DNA of 46,302 nt from Clostridium sp. C2-6-12 (GCF_009928485.1 NZ_JAABNP010000042.1:1-46302); one strand, 5' to 3'; shown: positions 26,262 through 36,047, numbered from the stretch's first letter. A program made the numbers and translations. The notes: generated by a model not told the origin, from the sequence alone.

Positions 26262-26732
26262 CTATTTATTGTAATTTTTCTCTAAATTAAGTAAACTTTC
26301 TTTTACCTCTAATCCAGCTGCATACCCAACCAACTTTCCATTTGCACCAATTACTCTATGGCATGGTATTACAATCATGATTGGATTCTTATTATTAGCC
26401 ATTCCAACTGCTCTTGAGGCCTTTTCATTTCCAATAATCTTTGCAATTTCTCCATAACTTTTAGTTTCTCCAAATGGAATTTCTCTTAAAGCATTCCATA
26501 CCTTCTTTTGAAATTCTGTTCCTTCTGGTGCTAATGGCAAATCAAATCCACTGCGTTTCCCTTCAAAATATTCGTTAAGCTGCTTAATTGCTTCTTTCAA
26601 CAAAGCTGTTTCTTCTCCATTAGTCACTTTTTCAATATCTTTTGGGACATAATGAATTCTAGTAATTGCCTCTCCATTTTCCTCTATTTCCATTCTTCCA
26701 ATCTTAGTATCATAATAAAATGAATTTTTCAT
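26262..26732 (-). CDS. ogt: Methylated-DNA-protein-cysteine methyltransferase
   Basis: A 156-residue O6-alkylguanine-DNA alkyltransferase: N-terminal domain (1-65), DNA-binding HTH region FGETKSYGEIAKIIGNEKASRAVG, and the active-site motif IPCHRVIG with acceptor Cys124. It repairs O6-methylguanine by suicidal transfer of the alkyl group to that cysteine. The residues are all canonical. AGGAGG precedes the ATG. It lies 73 nt downstream of the ferredoxin-fusion gene on the same strand, with a small hairpin between. Confidence 0.95.
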   Translation of the reverse strand: MKNSFYYDTKIGRMEIEENGEAITRIHYVPKDIEKVTNGEETALLKEAIKQLNEYFEGKRSGFDLPLAPEGTEFQKKVWNALREIPFGETKSYGEIAKIIGNEKASRAVGMANNKNPIMIVIPCHRVIGANGKLVGYAAGLEVKESLLNLEKNYNK

Positions 26733-26754
26733 AGTTTCCTCCTAAGATTAATCT

Positions 26755-26783
26755 TTGAGAAAAATTATATTTATTTCTCTCAA
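26755..26783 (-). terminator. Weak hairpin between the EFR1 and MGMT genes
   Basis: TTGAGA / TCTCAA stem extended by A-T pairs, just after the EFR1 stop; no clean T tail, so a partial terminator at most. Confidence 0.35.
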
Positions 26784-26805
26784 TTAGTTAATAACTTTTA
26801 TCATT

Positions 26806-27567
26806 TTAGTTACTTTCCAATAATTCTTCCTTCTTAATATATGGGTTAAAATATCTACTCTTTTTAATAGTAGCTTTTCCAATATTTATTGCCTCTTTTG
26901 GACAGATATTTATACATGCCATGCAATCTGTACATTTACCATTCCATTTAGGTCTTTTATTTTCCATAGTTATGTTACTAACTGGACAAACTTTTTCACA
27001 CATTTTACATCCAATACATTTATCATTTACATTAAAATTTTTATCTTTTTTCTTATAAAAATCCTTCCAAAGCTTATATCCTAAATTCATTATTCCTGTT
27101 TTAAATTCTTTTGATTTAACTTCTCTCTTCTCAATAGATTCTATGAATTCTGATAATATACCTTCATTTGCTTTTATTGCTTCTTTTGCTCTTTCTTCTC
27201 CTGGATTTCTTCCCATTTTTATATAGTTTGAAATATATTTAATGGTACAATAATTACTTATTTTATTAGATAATATTTTATTTATTTGAGCAAAACTATC
27301 GTCTGCTCCTCCGCCACCAGTAACTCCAACTGCAAAAATATATGCATTGCTATTTACTTTTACCTTTGAAATAAATTCATAGACTACAATAGGTAATCCT
27401 CCGCAGTGAATAGGATATACAAAACCAATTTCTTCATCAGTATATGTAAGCTTATTTTCTTTTAATGCTTTACTCATAGAAATTAATTCGCATTCTTCAA
27501 ACTGCTCTTTTATTATTTTAGAAACATATAAAGAATTACCTGTTGCTGAATTATAAAATATCTTCAT
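26806..27567 (-). CDS. EFR1-family flavodoxin/ferredoxin fusion
   Basis: A 253-residue protein of two parts. The N-terminal flavodoxin-like domain (1-160) has the FMN-loop pattern NSATGNSLYVS. The C-terminal part holds two 4Fe-4S clusters, CIGCKMCEKVCP and CTDCMACINICP, typical of bacterial ferredoxins. It should carry electrons between flavin and ferredoxin-type partners in the cytoplasm; partner unknown. The start at 27567 is preferred because AGGAGG is 8 nt upstream; the ATG at 27573 is only 2 nt from that site. A strong hairpin (27594-27650) lies between it and the peptidase gene upstream. Confidence 0.88.
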   Translation of the reverse strand: MKIFYNSATGNSLYVSKIIKEQFEECELISMSKALKENKLTYTDEEIGFVYPIHCGGLPIVVYEFISKVKVNSNAYIFAVGVTGGGGADDSFAQINKILSNKISNYCTIKYISNYIKMGRNPGEERAKEAIKANEGILSEFIESIEKREVKSKEFKTGIMNLGYKLWKDFYKKKDKNFNVNDKCIGCKMCEKVCPVSNITMENKRPKWNGKCTDCMACINICPKEAINIGKATIKKSRYFNPYIKKEELLESN

Positions 27568-27593
27568 TTTCATCTCCTCCTGCTTAGCTTTTA

Positions 27594-27650
27594 ACTTTGA
27601 GAAGAATTAAAATTTAATGTTACAGCTTCAAATTTTACTCTTCTCAAAGT
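27594..27650 (-). terminator. Hairpin between pepF and the EFR1 gene
   Basis: 12-bp perfect stem ACTTTGAGAAGA / TCTTCTCAAAGT with an inner AAAATTT / AAATTTT pairing. It follows the pepF stop by 11 nt. The minus-strand tail lacks a T run, so it may reduce rather than abolish read-through. Confidence 0.6.
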
Positions 27651-27661
27651 ATTTCTACATT

Positions 27662-29437
27662 CTATTTATTACTAAGTTCAATAAATTTATTTATATCTTC
27701 TTCTACAGTTTTCAAAGAATTTTTCCAGAATTCTTTACTATTAATATCTATGCCCATAACCTTTGCCACATCTGCTAACTTATTTTTTCCTGTAATAGAC
27801 AGAAGTTTTTCATAATCCCTGGCAAAAGACTGACCTTTTTTTAGATATTCAGCATATAAACCTTTAGCAAATAATAATCCAAAAGCATATGGAAAATTAT
27901 AATAATTATAATCAGCATCATAATAATGTGGCTTCCAAGTCCACATATAAGGATGTAAGAATTCTGAGTCTAATCCATCTCCATAGGCTTCTTTTTGAGC
28001 ATTTATCATAAGTTCTTTTATTTCTTCAACACTTAAAGCACTTTCTTTTCTAGCATCAAAGAAAGACTTTTCAAATAAAAATCTAGAATATATATCAACT
28101 ATTACCTGAGTACAATCACTTATTTCAGTTTCAAGAATTGCTAATGCTTCATCTTTATTAGCTTCTTTTACTGCTGCTTTCTTAATTATTGTTTCACAGA
28201 ATGTAGATGCAGTTTCAGCTATAGGCATAGGATAATCTGAATTTAGAATAGTTTCATCATTTAAACATTCTCCATGGAAACCATGGCCTAATTCATGAGC
28301 AAGTGTTACAACATCTCCAAAATTTTCTCCATAGTTTAATAGTATTCTGCTTTCACCAATGAAATGTAAGTTTTCACAAAATGCTCCACCAACTTTTCCT
28401 TCTTTAGGTTTAACATCTATCCATTTATTATCTATAGCTTTTCTTGCAAAATCCCCCAAATGGTCACTAAAAGTTCTAAAGTTCTTTTCTACAAATTTAG
28501 TTCCTTCCTCATAAGTGAATTTCATATCTGCTTCACATACAGGAGCATATAATTCATAAAATGGAAGACCATTTTTGTAGCCTAACATTTCTGCTTTTCT
28601 TCTCAAATATTTTCTAAATGAAGGAAGACTTTCTTTCATAGCTGAAAACATTGCTTCTAATGCTTCTTCGTTCATTCTTGAATCTATAAGTGTTTTTTCC
28701 AAAACTGATTTATATCCTCTAAAATCACAAATAGTTAGAACTTCACCTTTTATAGCATTTAAAGCTGCTGCCACACCTTCTTCTACTTTTTTATAAGCTT
28801 TTATTTCTGCCTCATAAGCTTTCTTTCTTGCACTACCTTCCTTGTCATAGGCCATATTTAAAACAACTGTTAATGGTAATTCTTTAATTTCATTATCTTG
28901 TTCAATTTCCACTTTTAATGTAGATATTAAATTATCCTTAAGCTTAACCCACGCATTTGAACCTGTATTTTTCATATTTGCTATTATATTTTCTTCTCTA
29001 TCGCTAAGAAGATATTTACTTTGCTCAATAACAGTTTTTAAAATAAACTCATGCTCTTTAAGTAATTCTGATTCATTTATTACACTGTCTATATTTTCAA
29101 TGCTGCTTATATATCTTTCTAGCTTAGCTGAACTTTCAACTAAATTTGTAAGCTTCTTTTCTAATATATCTGAATACTTTAATGCATCATTATCTTTTGT
29201 ATTAACACTTAAACTAAGATTTATAAAAATATCTAATTTATTTGATAGTTCTGTTATTACTGTAAATTTATTAATATATTCTTCTAACTTCTTAACTAAA
29301 TCTTCTTTGTCTTTAATAACTTCTACCGCCCATATGTTAATATCTTCTATAACTTCAGTAAGCTTTTGTAAATCACTAATAAACTCTTCGCTATTAAATC
29401 CTTTATATATTTCTTTTAAACTCCAATTTAATTCCAT
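27662..29437 (-). CDS. pepF: M3-family oligoendopeptidase F
   Basis: A 591-residue cytoplasmic zinc metallopeptidase. The motif LAHELGHGFHG (about residue 380) gives the HExxH zinc ligands and catalytic Glu of family M3B, with the downstream AETASTFCE supplying the third ligand. The N-terminal half is the helical PepF domain. Length matches the usual about 600 residues. These enzymes cleave peptides of roughly 7-17 residues in the cytoplasm. AAGGAGG precedes the ATG at 29437. It has no functional link to the sugar systems on either side that I can see. Confidence 0.95.
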   Translation of the reverse strand: MELNWSLKEIYKGFNSEEFISDLQKLTEVIEDINIWAVEVIKDKEDLVKKLEEYINKFTVITELSNKLDIFINLSLSVNTKDNDALKYSDILEKKLTNLVESSAKLERYISSIENIDSVINESELLKEHEFILKTVIEQSKYLLSDREENIIANMKNTGSNAWVKLKDNLISTLKVEIEQDNEIKELPLTVVLNMAYDKEGSARKKAYEAEIKAYKKVEEGVAAALNAIKGEVLTICDFRGYKSVLEKTLIDSRMNEEALEAMFSAMKESLPSFRKYLRRKAEMLGYKNGLPFYELYAPVCEADMKFTYEEGTKFVEKNFRTFSDHLGDFARKAIDNKWIDVKPKEGKVGGAFCENLHFIGESRILLNYGENFGDVVTLAHELGHGFHGECLNDETILNSDYPMPIAETASTFCETIIKKAAVKEANKDEALAILETEISDCTQVIVDIYSRFLFEKSFFDARKESALSVEEIKELMINAQKEAYGDGLDSEFLHPYMWTWKPHYYDADYNYYNFPYAFGLLFAKGLYAEYLKKGQSFARDYEKLLSITGKNKLADVAKVMGIDINSKEFWKNSLKTVEEDINKFIELSNK

Positions 29438-29630
29438 GTTAATCCTCCTTAACCTTTGCAGTCTTTTATTAATAATTTCATTAATTTTGAAATTACATCT
29501 TATTTTTAATTATAGTTCATCATAACTTTTTTTCATATATATTATTTTAATTATAGTTTCCACTAAATGCAAAACCTGTATTCACTAAAATAATATAGAT
29601 ATAATACAATAACATAATTCAAAACTAAAT
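29438..29630. other. Intergenic stretch upstream of pepF
   Basis: No gene is supported here. It should hold the pepF promoter, but no convincing -35/-10 pair stands out in the AT-rich sequence. Confidence 0.5.
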
Positions 29631-29681
29631 AATAAAAAAATAATTTTAGCAAATTAAATTCTCTAATTCACTAAAATTATT
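29631..29681 (-). terminator. Intrinsic terminator of the second ABC operon
   Basis: Perfect 11-bp stem AATAATTTTAG / CTAAAATTATT (29639-29649 and 29671-29681) followed on the minus strand by a run of seven T. Confidence 0.85.
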
Positions 29682-29744
29682 TCTATAATACTGTGCTATA
29701 CAATATTCTATTTTCAGAAAAAATTATTAAAACTTTTAATACTC

Positions 29745-30572
29745 TTAACCTTTCACAGATCCTGCTGCAACTCCTCCAACAATATATTTTTGACCTAATA
29801 TAAATACCACCAATACAGGAAGTAATGTTAATATAATATCTGCACTAACTAAATTCCATGAATTTTCAAAAGCTCCAAAGAAATTATAAACTGCCAAAGT
29901 CATTGGCCATTTTGTTGAATTATTTAAATAGTAAAGAGGCATTGTAAAGTCATTCCATACAGCCATAAAGTTTAAAACAAATAAAGTTGAAACAATTGGC
30001 TTTAATAATGGAAGAATTATTTTAACAAATAATTTAATTGGTCCACATCCATCAATTACTGCTGCTTCATCAATTTCTCTAGGAATTGTTGAAATAAAGC
30101 CATAAGACAAAAATAAGCTAAGAGGAATATTTATCGCAGCATATACAAGAATTATTCCTACTCTTGTATTTACAAGTTCTAAAGCTTGTAAAACTTTCAT
30201 TAATGCAACATTATTAATTGGTATAGCTATGCCAGATAGAATAAAATAATAAATAATATTATTAATTCCCTTACGATTTCTAGCTATTACAAAAGCTGCT
30301 GCGGCTACTACTATTACAATAATCAAAACGCTGGCAGTAGCATACAGAAGACTATTAAAGAATGAAGATATTAATTTTCCTTGTTCAATTACAGTTTTAT
30401 AATTTGAGAAAATCCATTCCTTAGGCAGAGAAAGAGACATTTTATTTGACTCCCCTTGAGTCTTAAAAGAATTAAGGAATAAAACTACTATGGGTATTAG
30501 CACCATCAAACTTATAATTACTGCAATAACATTACTTATTATATTACCAGCTGATTTCTTTAAATTGACCAT
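29745..30572 (-). CDS. ABC sugar importer permease, MalG type
   Basis: A 275-residue CUT1 permease with six transmembrane segments and the EAA loop EAAVIDGCGPIKLFVKI; it ends GGVAAGSVKG, typical of MalG-type proteins. Its ATG overlaps the stop of the upstream permease by one base (TAATG), so translation is coupled. It is the last gene of the second importer operon. No ATPase gene is present nearby. Confidence 0.93.
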   Translation of the reverse strand: MVNLKKSAGNIISNVIAVIISLMVLIPIVVLFLNSFKTQGESNKMSLSLPKEWIFSNYKTVIEQGKLISSFFNSLLYATASVLIIVIVVAAAAFVIARNRKGINNIIYYFILSGIAIPINNVALMKVLQALELVNTRVGIILVYAAINIPLSLFLSYGFISTIPREIDEAAVIDGCGPIKLFVKIILPLLKPIVSTLFVLNFMAVWNDFTMPLYYLNNSTKWPMTLAVYNFFGAFENSWNLVSADIILTLLPVLVVFILGQKYIVGGVAAGSVKG

Positions 30573-31450
30573 TATGCCTCTACCTCCTTATTTTCCATAG
30601 ATTTGATAATGAAATATAACAAGAACAATAAAGCAAAGAATAATATACTAGATAAGGTTGTACCCATTGCATAATTACCTTTTGAGAATTCTTTATAAAC
30701 AGCTGTGTTTATAACGCCTGTTGCATTACCCGGTCCACCATTTGTTAAGGAATAAATCATGTCAAATACTCTAAATCCATAAGTTACATTTAAAATAGTT
30801 ACATTTATAATAATAGGTTTTAATAGTGGCAAAGTTATCAAACGAAATTTTTGCCAGAAATTAGCTCCATCAATATTTGCCGCTTCATAATAATCAGGGG
30901 AAATAGACATTAATCCTGCTATAATAACAACCATTATGTATCCCATTCCCTTCCAAGTATCTACCGACATAACAGTTGCAAAAACAATTTTTAGATCAGT
31001 TAACCAATTCATTGCTAAAAAATTTAATCCAACAGATTTTAAAAAATTATTTATAAAACCTGTATCGGGATGAAGCATACTCTTAAAAACAAGTCCCACT
31101 ACCAAATAAGACATTACTTGTGGTGAAAAAATAACCATTCTATGAAAATTTTTAAATTTTATAACCTTTTGAGTTAATAATAACGCTAAAGCCAATCCTA
31201 CTACAGTCTTCATTATTGTTGTTACTGCTGTGAAGGTAACTGTGTTCCATAAATATAATCTATATTCTGGTTTCCCTTTTAATACTTCTGTATAATTCTT
31301 TAAACCTACAAAATCAATTTTATCTGTAAAGTTATTCCAATCAGTAAAAGAGTACATTATTCCTATAATTCCTGGTAAAAAGCAAAGTAAAAAAAATATT
31401 ACGAGTGCGCCACTTGTAAAATACCACGGATATAACTTTTTTCTGTCCAT
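30572..31450 (-). CDS. ABC sugar importer permease, MalF type
   Basis: A 292-residue CUT1 permease with six transmembrane segments and the EAA loop EAANIDGANFWQKFRLI. It begins MDRKKLYPWYF with GGAGGAG just upstream. It pairs with the MalG-type permease that overlaps its stop codon. It is separated from the lipoprotein gene upstream by 228 nt that contain a long inverted repeat. Confidence 0.93.
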   Translation of the reverse strand: MDRKKLYPWYFTSGALVIFFLLCFLPGIIGIMYSFTDWNNFTDKIDFVGLKNYTEVLKGKPEYRLYLWNTVTFTAVTTIMKTVVGLALALLLTQKVIKFKNFHRMVIFSPQVMSYLVVGLVFKSMLHPDTGFINNFLKSVGLNFLAMNWLTDLKIVFATVMSVDTWKGMGYIMVVIIAGLMSISPDYYEAANIDGANFWQKFRLITLPLLKPIIINVTILNVTYGFRVFDMIYSLTNGGPGNATGVINTAVYKEFSKGNYAMGTTLSSILFFALLFLLYFIIKSMENKEVEA

Positions 31451-31485
31451 CTTAACTCCTCCATTTTCATAAATTGTGGCATATG

Positions 31486-31626
31486 AAATAAAATAACAAG
31501 TTCAATATGGTATACATATTTTCCGCTAAACTTATAAACGTATATTTATATAACTTATTAAATAGGGGAAAATGAAATTAATGTTTAGCTTAAAATATCC
31601 TATCATGCTGACTTGTTATTTTATTT
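31486..31626 (-). repeat. 141-bp long inverted repeat inside the second ABC operon
   Basis: Outer arms 31486-31501 and 31611-31626 are a perfect 16-bp inverted repeat (ACTTGTTATTTTATTT on the plus right arm). Further in, ATATTTTccGCTAAAC pairs with GTTTAGCttAAAATAT, so the arms extend to about 45 nt with mismatches around a roughly 50-nt centre. It lies between the lipoprotein stop and the first permease gene. It may be an mRNA-stabilising or processing hairpin that raises lipoprotein over permease, or a miniature mobile element. Confidence 0.6.
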
Positions 31627-31678
31627 ATGCTTAAGATTTCTAGAAATTAGAAACCTTAATACCTATAATTTATAATTA

Positions 31679-33007
31679 TTATTTATTCCAATCAGGATCT
31701 TTTTGTAATTGCGCTTGTTCTTTTCTTCTATTCATAATTGTTTCTAAAACTTGTTTTAGAGTTAGAGATCCAGTGTACATAGCTTCTAAATCTTTACCAA
31801 CATCCATCCATTGACTATCTATATATTTAACACCAGCTTGAACAACCATTCCTTTTTGTAATGAGTCGATATATGCTTGGTCTTCCTTTGAATATTTAGA
31901 TTTAATTTCAGGCCAGCATAATTCTGATAATCCAGGTTGACCATCTAAACGTTTTTGTAAATTTTCTGGTTTAGCTAAGAAGTCAAAGAATTTCTTTGCT
32001 TGTTCTACATGTTTTCCATTTTTATTAATAAAATATGCATTACTTGCTGGGTTTACACCTATTGCTTGGTTATCTCCCCAAGGCATCACAAATATTCCTA
32101 ATTTGTTTGTATCAAAGTCTGGGAAATCCGCCTTTACTTCATTTCTCCATGCTGATTCAGATATGAACATTGCAGCTTTTCCTTTTGCCATTGCTTCCTT
32201 AGCATTTTCTACTGAATTACTTAAGTAGCTATCTCCGTAGAAACCTAAATCAGCAAATTCTTTTAATTGACTTATAATAGTTTGTAATTCAGGTATAGCA
32301 TCTAAATCAACTTCATTTTTATTAAGTTTATTATATAAATCAGGATGTTTTTGTTGATACATAGCTCCTGTTTCAAATAATGGAAGTACTTGATGCCATC
32401 CATTTTGTGTTCCTTCAAAAATTGGAGTCACTCCTGAATCCTTTATCTTTTGACACACATTTTTAAATTCAGCATAATTGGTTGGAACTTTTAAGCCCAA
32501 TTTATCAAATATTTCTTTATTATATACATAGAAATACATCTTCTTTCCTGGGAAAGTTATTCCATAAACCTTATCCTTATAAGATATTGAAGGAAGAACG
32601 TTCTTATCCATTCTCTTTACCCATTCTTCATTTGATACATCTACAACATATTTTTCTGGATTTACTCTTGTTACAAGATTTAATGGATCTGCATCTGCAC
32701 AGAAAATGTCAGGAGCTTCCCCTGAGTCTAATTTTACTTTTAATAAATCACGCCATTGTGCATCTGGTGAAATTTGAAAATCAATTTTTACACCTGTTTC
32801 TTTTTCATATTCCTTTGCTAATTCTTGCACAACACCTGATGTTGGTAGTCCAGATTGATGTGATCCAAATGTCAATGTAACCTTTTCCCCTGAAGACTTA
32901 GAATCACTTGAACTCCCCGTTGAACTTCCTCCACATCCTACAAGTACACCTCCTGCCATAACTGTAACACATAGTGCACTTAATAATTTAACTAAACGCT
33001 TTCTCAT
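31679..33007 (-). CDS. ABC sugar importer substrate-binding lipoprotein
   Basis: A 442-residue family-1 solute-binding protein with signal peptide and lipobox VLVGC (lipidated Cys25) followed by a Ser/Gly linker. The body carries the usual EYEKETGVKIDF start and the GEAPDIF segment. It is the first gene of a three-gene importer operon and divergent from a YesM/YesN pair at 33249. The substrate is probably an oligosaccharide from family membership, but no glycosidase is adjacent, so identity is open. GGAGG lies about 9 nt before the ATG. Confidence 0.93.
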   Translation of the reverse strand: MRKRLVKLLSALCVTVMAGGVLVGCGGSSTGSSSDSKSSGEKVTLTFGSHQSGLPTSGVVQELAKEYEKETGVKIDFQISPDAQWRDLLKVKLDSGEAPDIFCADADPLNLVTRVNPEKYVVDVSNEEWVKRMDKNVLPSISYKDKVYGITFPGKKMYFYVYNKEIFDKLGLKVPTNYAEFKNVCQKIKDSGVTPIFEGTQNGWHQVLPLFETGAMYQQKHPDLYNKLNKNEVDLDAIPELQTIISQLKEFADLGFYGDSYLSNSVENAKEAMAKGKAAMFISESAWRNEVKADFPDFDTNKLGIFVMPWGDNQAIGVNPASNAYFINKNGKHVEQAKKFFDFLAKPENLQKRLDGQPGLSELCWPEIKSKYSKEDQAYIDSLQKGMVVQAGVKYIDSQWMDVGKDLEAMYTGSLTLKQVLETIMNRRKEQAQLQKDPDWNK

Positions 33008-33197
33008 AAATGTATACCTCCACTTTTATAATTTTGAATGTATGATATTTATAATCTTTTGATAAATAATAAATTAGTATTTAAGTATATTAAATTCACT
33101 ATTTATCGCCCCCACTTAATGATATGCTTTACATAAAGTACATGTTTATAATACCATTGTCCTTTTTTATTAGACATAGACAAAATAGAATTTCCTT

Positions 33198-33226
33198 TTG
33201 CACTTTTTTGAACAATCATATATAAT
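33198..33226 (+). promoter_or_regulatory. Sigma-A-type promoter of the second YesM/YesN operon
   Basis: TTGCAC, a 17-nt spacer, and a consensus -10 TATAAT (33221-33226). It lies 22 nt upstream of the kinase ATG. Confidence 0.75.
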
Positions 33227-33248
33227 ACTTTTTGAAAGGGGCATTGTA

Positions 33249-35126
33249 ATGAATCGAAGATTTTATTATTCTCAAAAAGTATATTTATTTTTTGCTTATG
33301 GACTTCTTATTACCATGTTGCTATTTTTATTTTTTATTTGTTTTTACTATTTTTACAGTCAGAATATCTATAAAGATGCTACTACAAAGTCAGAAACTCT
33401 ATGTGCTTCTGTTCACAACTCAGTATCTACAGAATTAAATAATATGTCAACAATATCTATGAATATAGTATATTCTAATGCAATTAAAAAGAATTTTACC
33501 AGCTTTGCAAAAAATAATGCTGATACAATTGAACCAGAAAAATTTTTTCCATATAGAGAAAACGTTTTAGCTATATATGATATAATTACTGCAATTATCG
33601 GCCCATTTCAATCAGCCTCCCAAGTCAATCTCTATACACTAAATGGAACTTGTATTGGCTCTGGATATTTTCAGGGTGTTACATATACAAATCTGCAAAA
33701 TATACCATGGTATAATGAGACTATTAATAAAAATGGTGCTAAAAATATTTCCTTAAACACTAATAACTTATTGAACAATCCTAAAAAAAGCAAAAATATA
33801 TCTGGCAATGACTTTCTTTCATTAACTCGTGTATTTTTTAATAGCAGCAATGAACCAGAAGGAATTGTAGAAGTGTTGCAAGATTGTGATGTGATCTTTT
33901 CCTTAATTTCAGAGCTAAAACAAAAAAATCCCTCTACTTCATTTTATATATACAATGAAAAAAATGAATTGATTTATCCATATACTTCTACAGAAGCTAT
34001 TAACACAAATTATATAAACATTATAAAGAATAGTTCTTTAGTTCCCTCTGTTGGTTACTTTATTGATATTAACGATAAAGAAAGCGTACTTATGTCATAT
34101 CAAAAAATTGATTCTTATAATTGGACAATCGTAACTAGCGAACCTAAAGAAGTTGTTTTTAAATCATTGAATTCCTTTAAAGAAGTCTTTGTTGTTATTA
34201 TTGTTATCTCAATTTTCTTCACTTTACTTTTATGCTTTATCATTTCAAGTCGTCTTACTCATCCTTTAAGCAAGTTGACAAGTGCAACAAAAAAAGTAAC
34301 AATAAATAGGGTATTAAATGAAAACGAATCCATTTTTACTTCTATCAATACTAATGTGCTTGAAATCTCCGAATTATTTCAGTCATTTCAAGATATGTAT
34401 AGTAAGCTAAAAGATTCTTCTCATGAAATTTTGTTATTAAAATCAGAAGAAACAAGAGCCAAATTACAGGCAACTCAATCTCTTGTAAATCCACATTTCT
34501 TATATAATAACTTAACCAATATAAGCATTATGGCTGAAGAAAATATGAATGAAGATATTATAAAAATCTGCCATGCCTTGTGTGATTATTTTAGATACAT
34601 TTCAACTACTGATGAAACTGCTGTACCCCTTTTACAAGAAATTTTGTACACAGAAAAATATATTGAATGTATGAAAATGAGATATGGAAATGATTTCATT
34701 TACGATTCATGTATTCAAGAAGAAACAAAAGATATTTTAATTCCAAAGTTAATAGTACAACCTATTGTTGAAAATGCTTTTAAATATGGCTTTAGTTCTT
34801 CTCCTCCTTGGAATTTAAAATTAAGTTCAAGAATAGAAGATGAAAAGTGGTTAATAAATATTGAAGATAATGGGGGATGCCTAAGTGATGAAAATAAAAA
34901 CAAACTTTTATCCTATTTTGAAAATATGAATAAGAATGAAGAATTAAAGAATTTAAAAATAGGGGGAATGGGTCTTAGAAATGTATATTTACGGTTACAC
35001 CTCCTATATGATGATCATGCTATTTTTAAAATGGACAATTCTCAAAAAGGAAAAACCATATTTACAATTGGAGGTCCAATTTATTTAAATAAGGAGGAAT
35101 TTTATGAACAGTATACACAAATATAA
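33249..35126 (+). CDS. YesM-type sensor histidine kinase (second system)
   Basis: A 625-residue membrane kinase: transmembrane helix near 12-35, extracellular sensor domain (about 36-300), second helix (about 310-335), HAMP, then a kinase domain with phospho-acceptor His416 in SLVNPHFLYNNL and the ATPase N-box IVENAFKYGF and G-box EDNGG. The start at 33249 is set by AAAGGGG about 8 nt upstream and by the promoter at 33198-33226; the open frame before it overlaps that promoter. It overlaps the response-regulator gene by 23 bases. It probably senses the substrate of the divergent importer. Confidence 0.93.
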   Translation: MNRRFYYSQKVYLFFAYGLLITMLLFLFFICFYYFYSQNIYKDATTKSETLCASVHNSVSTELNNMSTISMNIVYSNAIKKNFTSFAKNNADTIEPEKFFPYRENVLAIYDIITAIIGPFQSASQVNLYTLNGTCIGSGYFQGVTYTNLQNIPWYNETINKNGAKNISLNTNNLLNNPKKSKNISGNDFLSLTRVFFNSSNEPEGIVEVLQDCDVIFSLISELKQKNPSTSFYIYNEKNELIYPYTSTEAINTNYINIIKNSSLVPSVGYFIDINDKESVLMSYQKIDSYNWTIVTSEPKEVVFKSLNSFKEVFVVIIVISIFFTLLLCFIISSRLTHPLSKLTSATKKVTINRVLNENESIFTSINTNVLEISELFQSFQDMYSKLKDSSHEILLLKSEETRAKLQATQSLVNPHFLYNNLTNISIMAEENMNEDIIKICHALCDYFRYISTTDETAVPLLQEILYTEKYIECMKMRYGNDFIYDSCIQEETKDILIPKLIVQPIVENAFKYGFSSSPPWNLKLSSRIEDEKWLINIEDNGGCLSDENKNKLLSYFENMNKNEELKNLKIGGMGLRNVYLRLHLLYDDHAIFKMDNSQKGKTIFTIGGPIYLNKEEFYEQYTQI

Positions 35127-35874
35127 ATATATTGTTGCAGAAGATGAACACTTAATTAGGCAAAATATAATAAAGAAAATTGATTCTTTGGGCATCCCAT
35201 TAGAATTGGCTGGTGAAGCCAGTAATGGTGAAAATGCCATTTCTCTTGTGGAAGAATTATATCCTTCTTTAGTAATTACAGATATAAAAATGCCCCAATC
35301 TGATGGATTAGAATTAATTCAATATATTCATAAAAATCATCCTCATATAAAGACAATGATATTAAGCGGATATAATGATTTTAAATATGCTCAATCAGCA
35401 TTGAAATATGGGGCTAAAGATTTTCTTCTAAAGCCAATTAAAATTGAAGAGCTTAATGCTGCCTTACAGAATATTTTAGTTCTTCTTGACTCAGAAAATA
35501 AGGAAATCTCTTCATTTTCAATTGATCCTCATAGTTTAAAACCAGAAGATTTAAGCAAATTAATGGAAAATTATCTTCGCAGTAATTACTCCTCAATAAC
35601 TTCCTTAACTACGCTTTCTGATAAGTTTGGATTCACCAATGAATATTTAAGCAAAATATTTAAAAAACATATTGGTGAAACACCAATAAAATATATTACA
35701 AAAATACGTATTAACGAAGCTAAACTTCTCTTAATTAATCAACCTGATTTGGAAATTCAAAAAGTTGGAGAATTGGTGGGGTATAAAGATGCTTTCTATT
35801 TTAGTCGCGTATTTAAATCAAACGTAGGTAGCTATCCAAGTGATTATAGAATGAAAAATTTAATATTACATTGA
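35104..35874 (+). CDS. YesN-type response regulator, compact form
   Basis: A 256-residue regulator: receiver domain with phospho-acceptor Asp60 in VITDIKMP and Lys in LKPIKIEEL, then an AraC-type double helix-turn-helix (about 155-250, ending YFSRVFKSNVGSYPSDYR). The long middle region found in the 512-residue regulator at 22011 is missing, so the two halves are joined by a short linker. AAGGAGG lies 5 nt before the ATG, inside the end of the kinase gene. The probable target is the divergent importer operon. Confidence 0.93.
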   Translation: MNSIHKYKYIVAEDEHLIRQNIIKKIDSLGIPLELAGEASNGENAISLVEELYPSLVITDIKMPQSDGLELIQYIHKNHPHIKTMILSGYNDFKYAQSALKYGAKDFLLKPIKIEELNAALQNILVLLDSENKEISSFSIDPHSLKPEDLSKLMENYLRSNYSSITSLTTLSDKFGFTNEYLSKIFKKHIGETPIKYITKIRINEAKLLLINQPDLEIQKVGELVGYKDAFYFSRVFKSNVGSYPSDYRMKNLILH

Positions 35875-35890
35875 TTCTATTTTTCAATAC

Positions 35891-35938
35891 AAAACAAGAA
35901 GTTGAACTCTTATTCGAAGTAGTTCAACTTCTTGTTTT
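35891..35938. terminator. Intrinsic terminator of the second two-component operon
   Basis: 18-bp perfect stem (core GAAGTTGAACT / AGTTCAACTTC) ending in TTTTATTTAATTT on the plus strand; the minus side also has TTTTG, so it may serve both directions. Confidence 0.9.
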
Positions 35939-36047
35939 ATTTAATTTATAAAATTCTATTTAATTTATTAGGAGTTTATATATGATTAAATTTAAGTTGC
36001 TTTATAATTATTAATTTTGTGTATAGCAACTTTTATCTAAAATGTGT

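Noticed and set aside
29100..29525. 141-residue hydrophobic frame on the plus strand
   Set aside because: It is antisense to the helical N-terminus of pepF and runs past its start; composition reflects the opposite strand.
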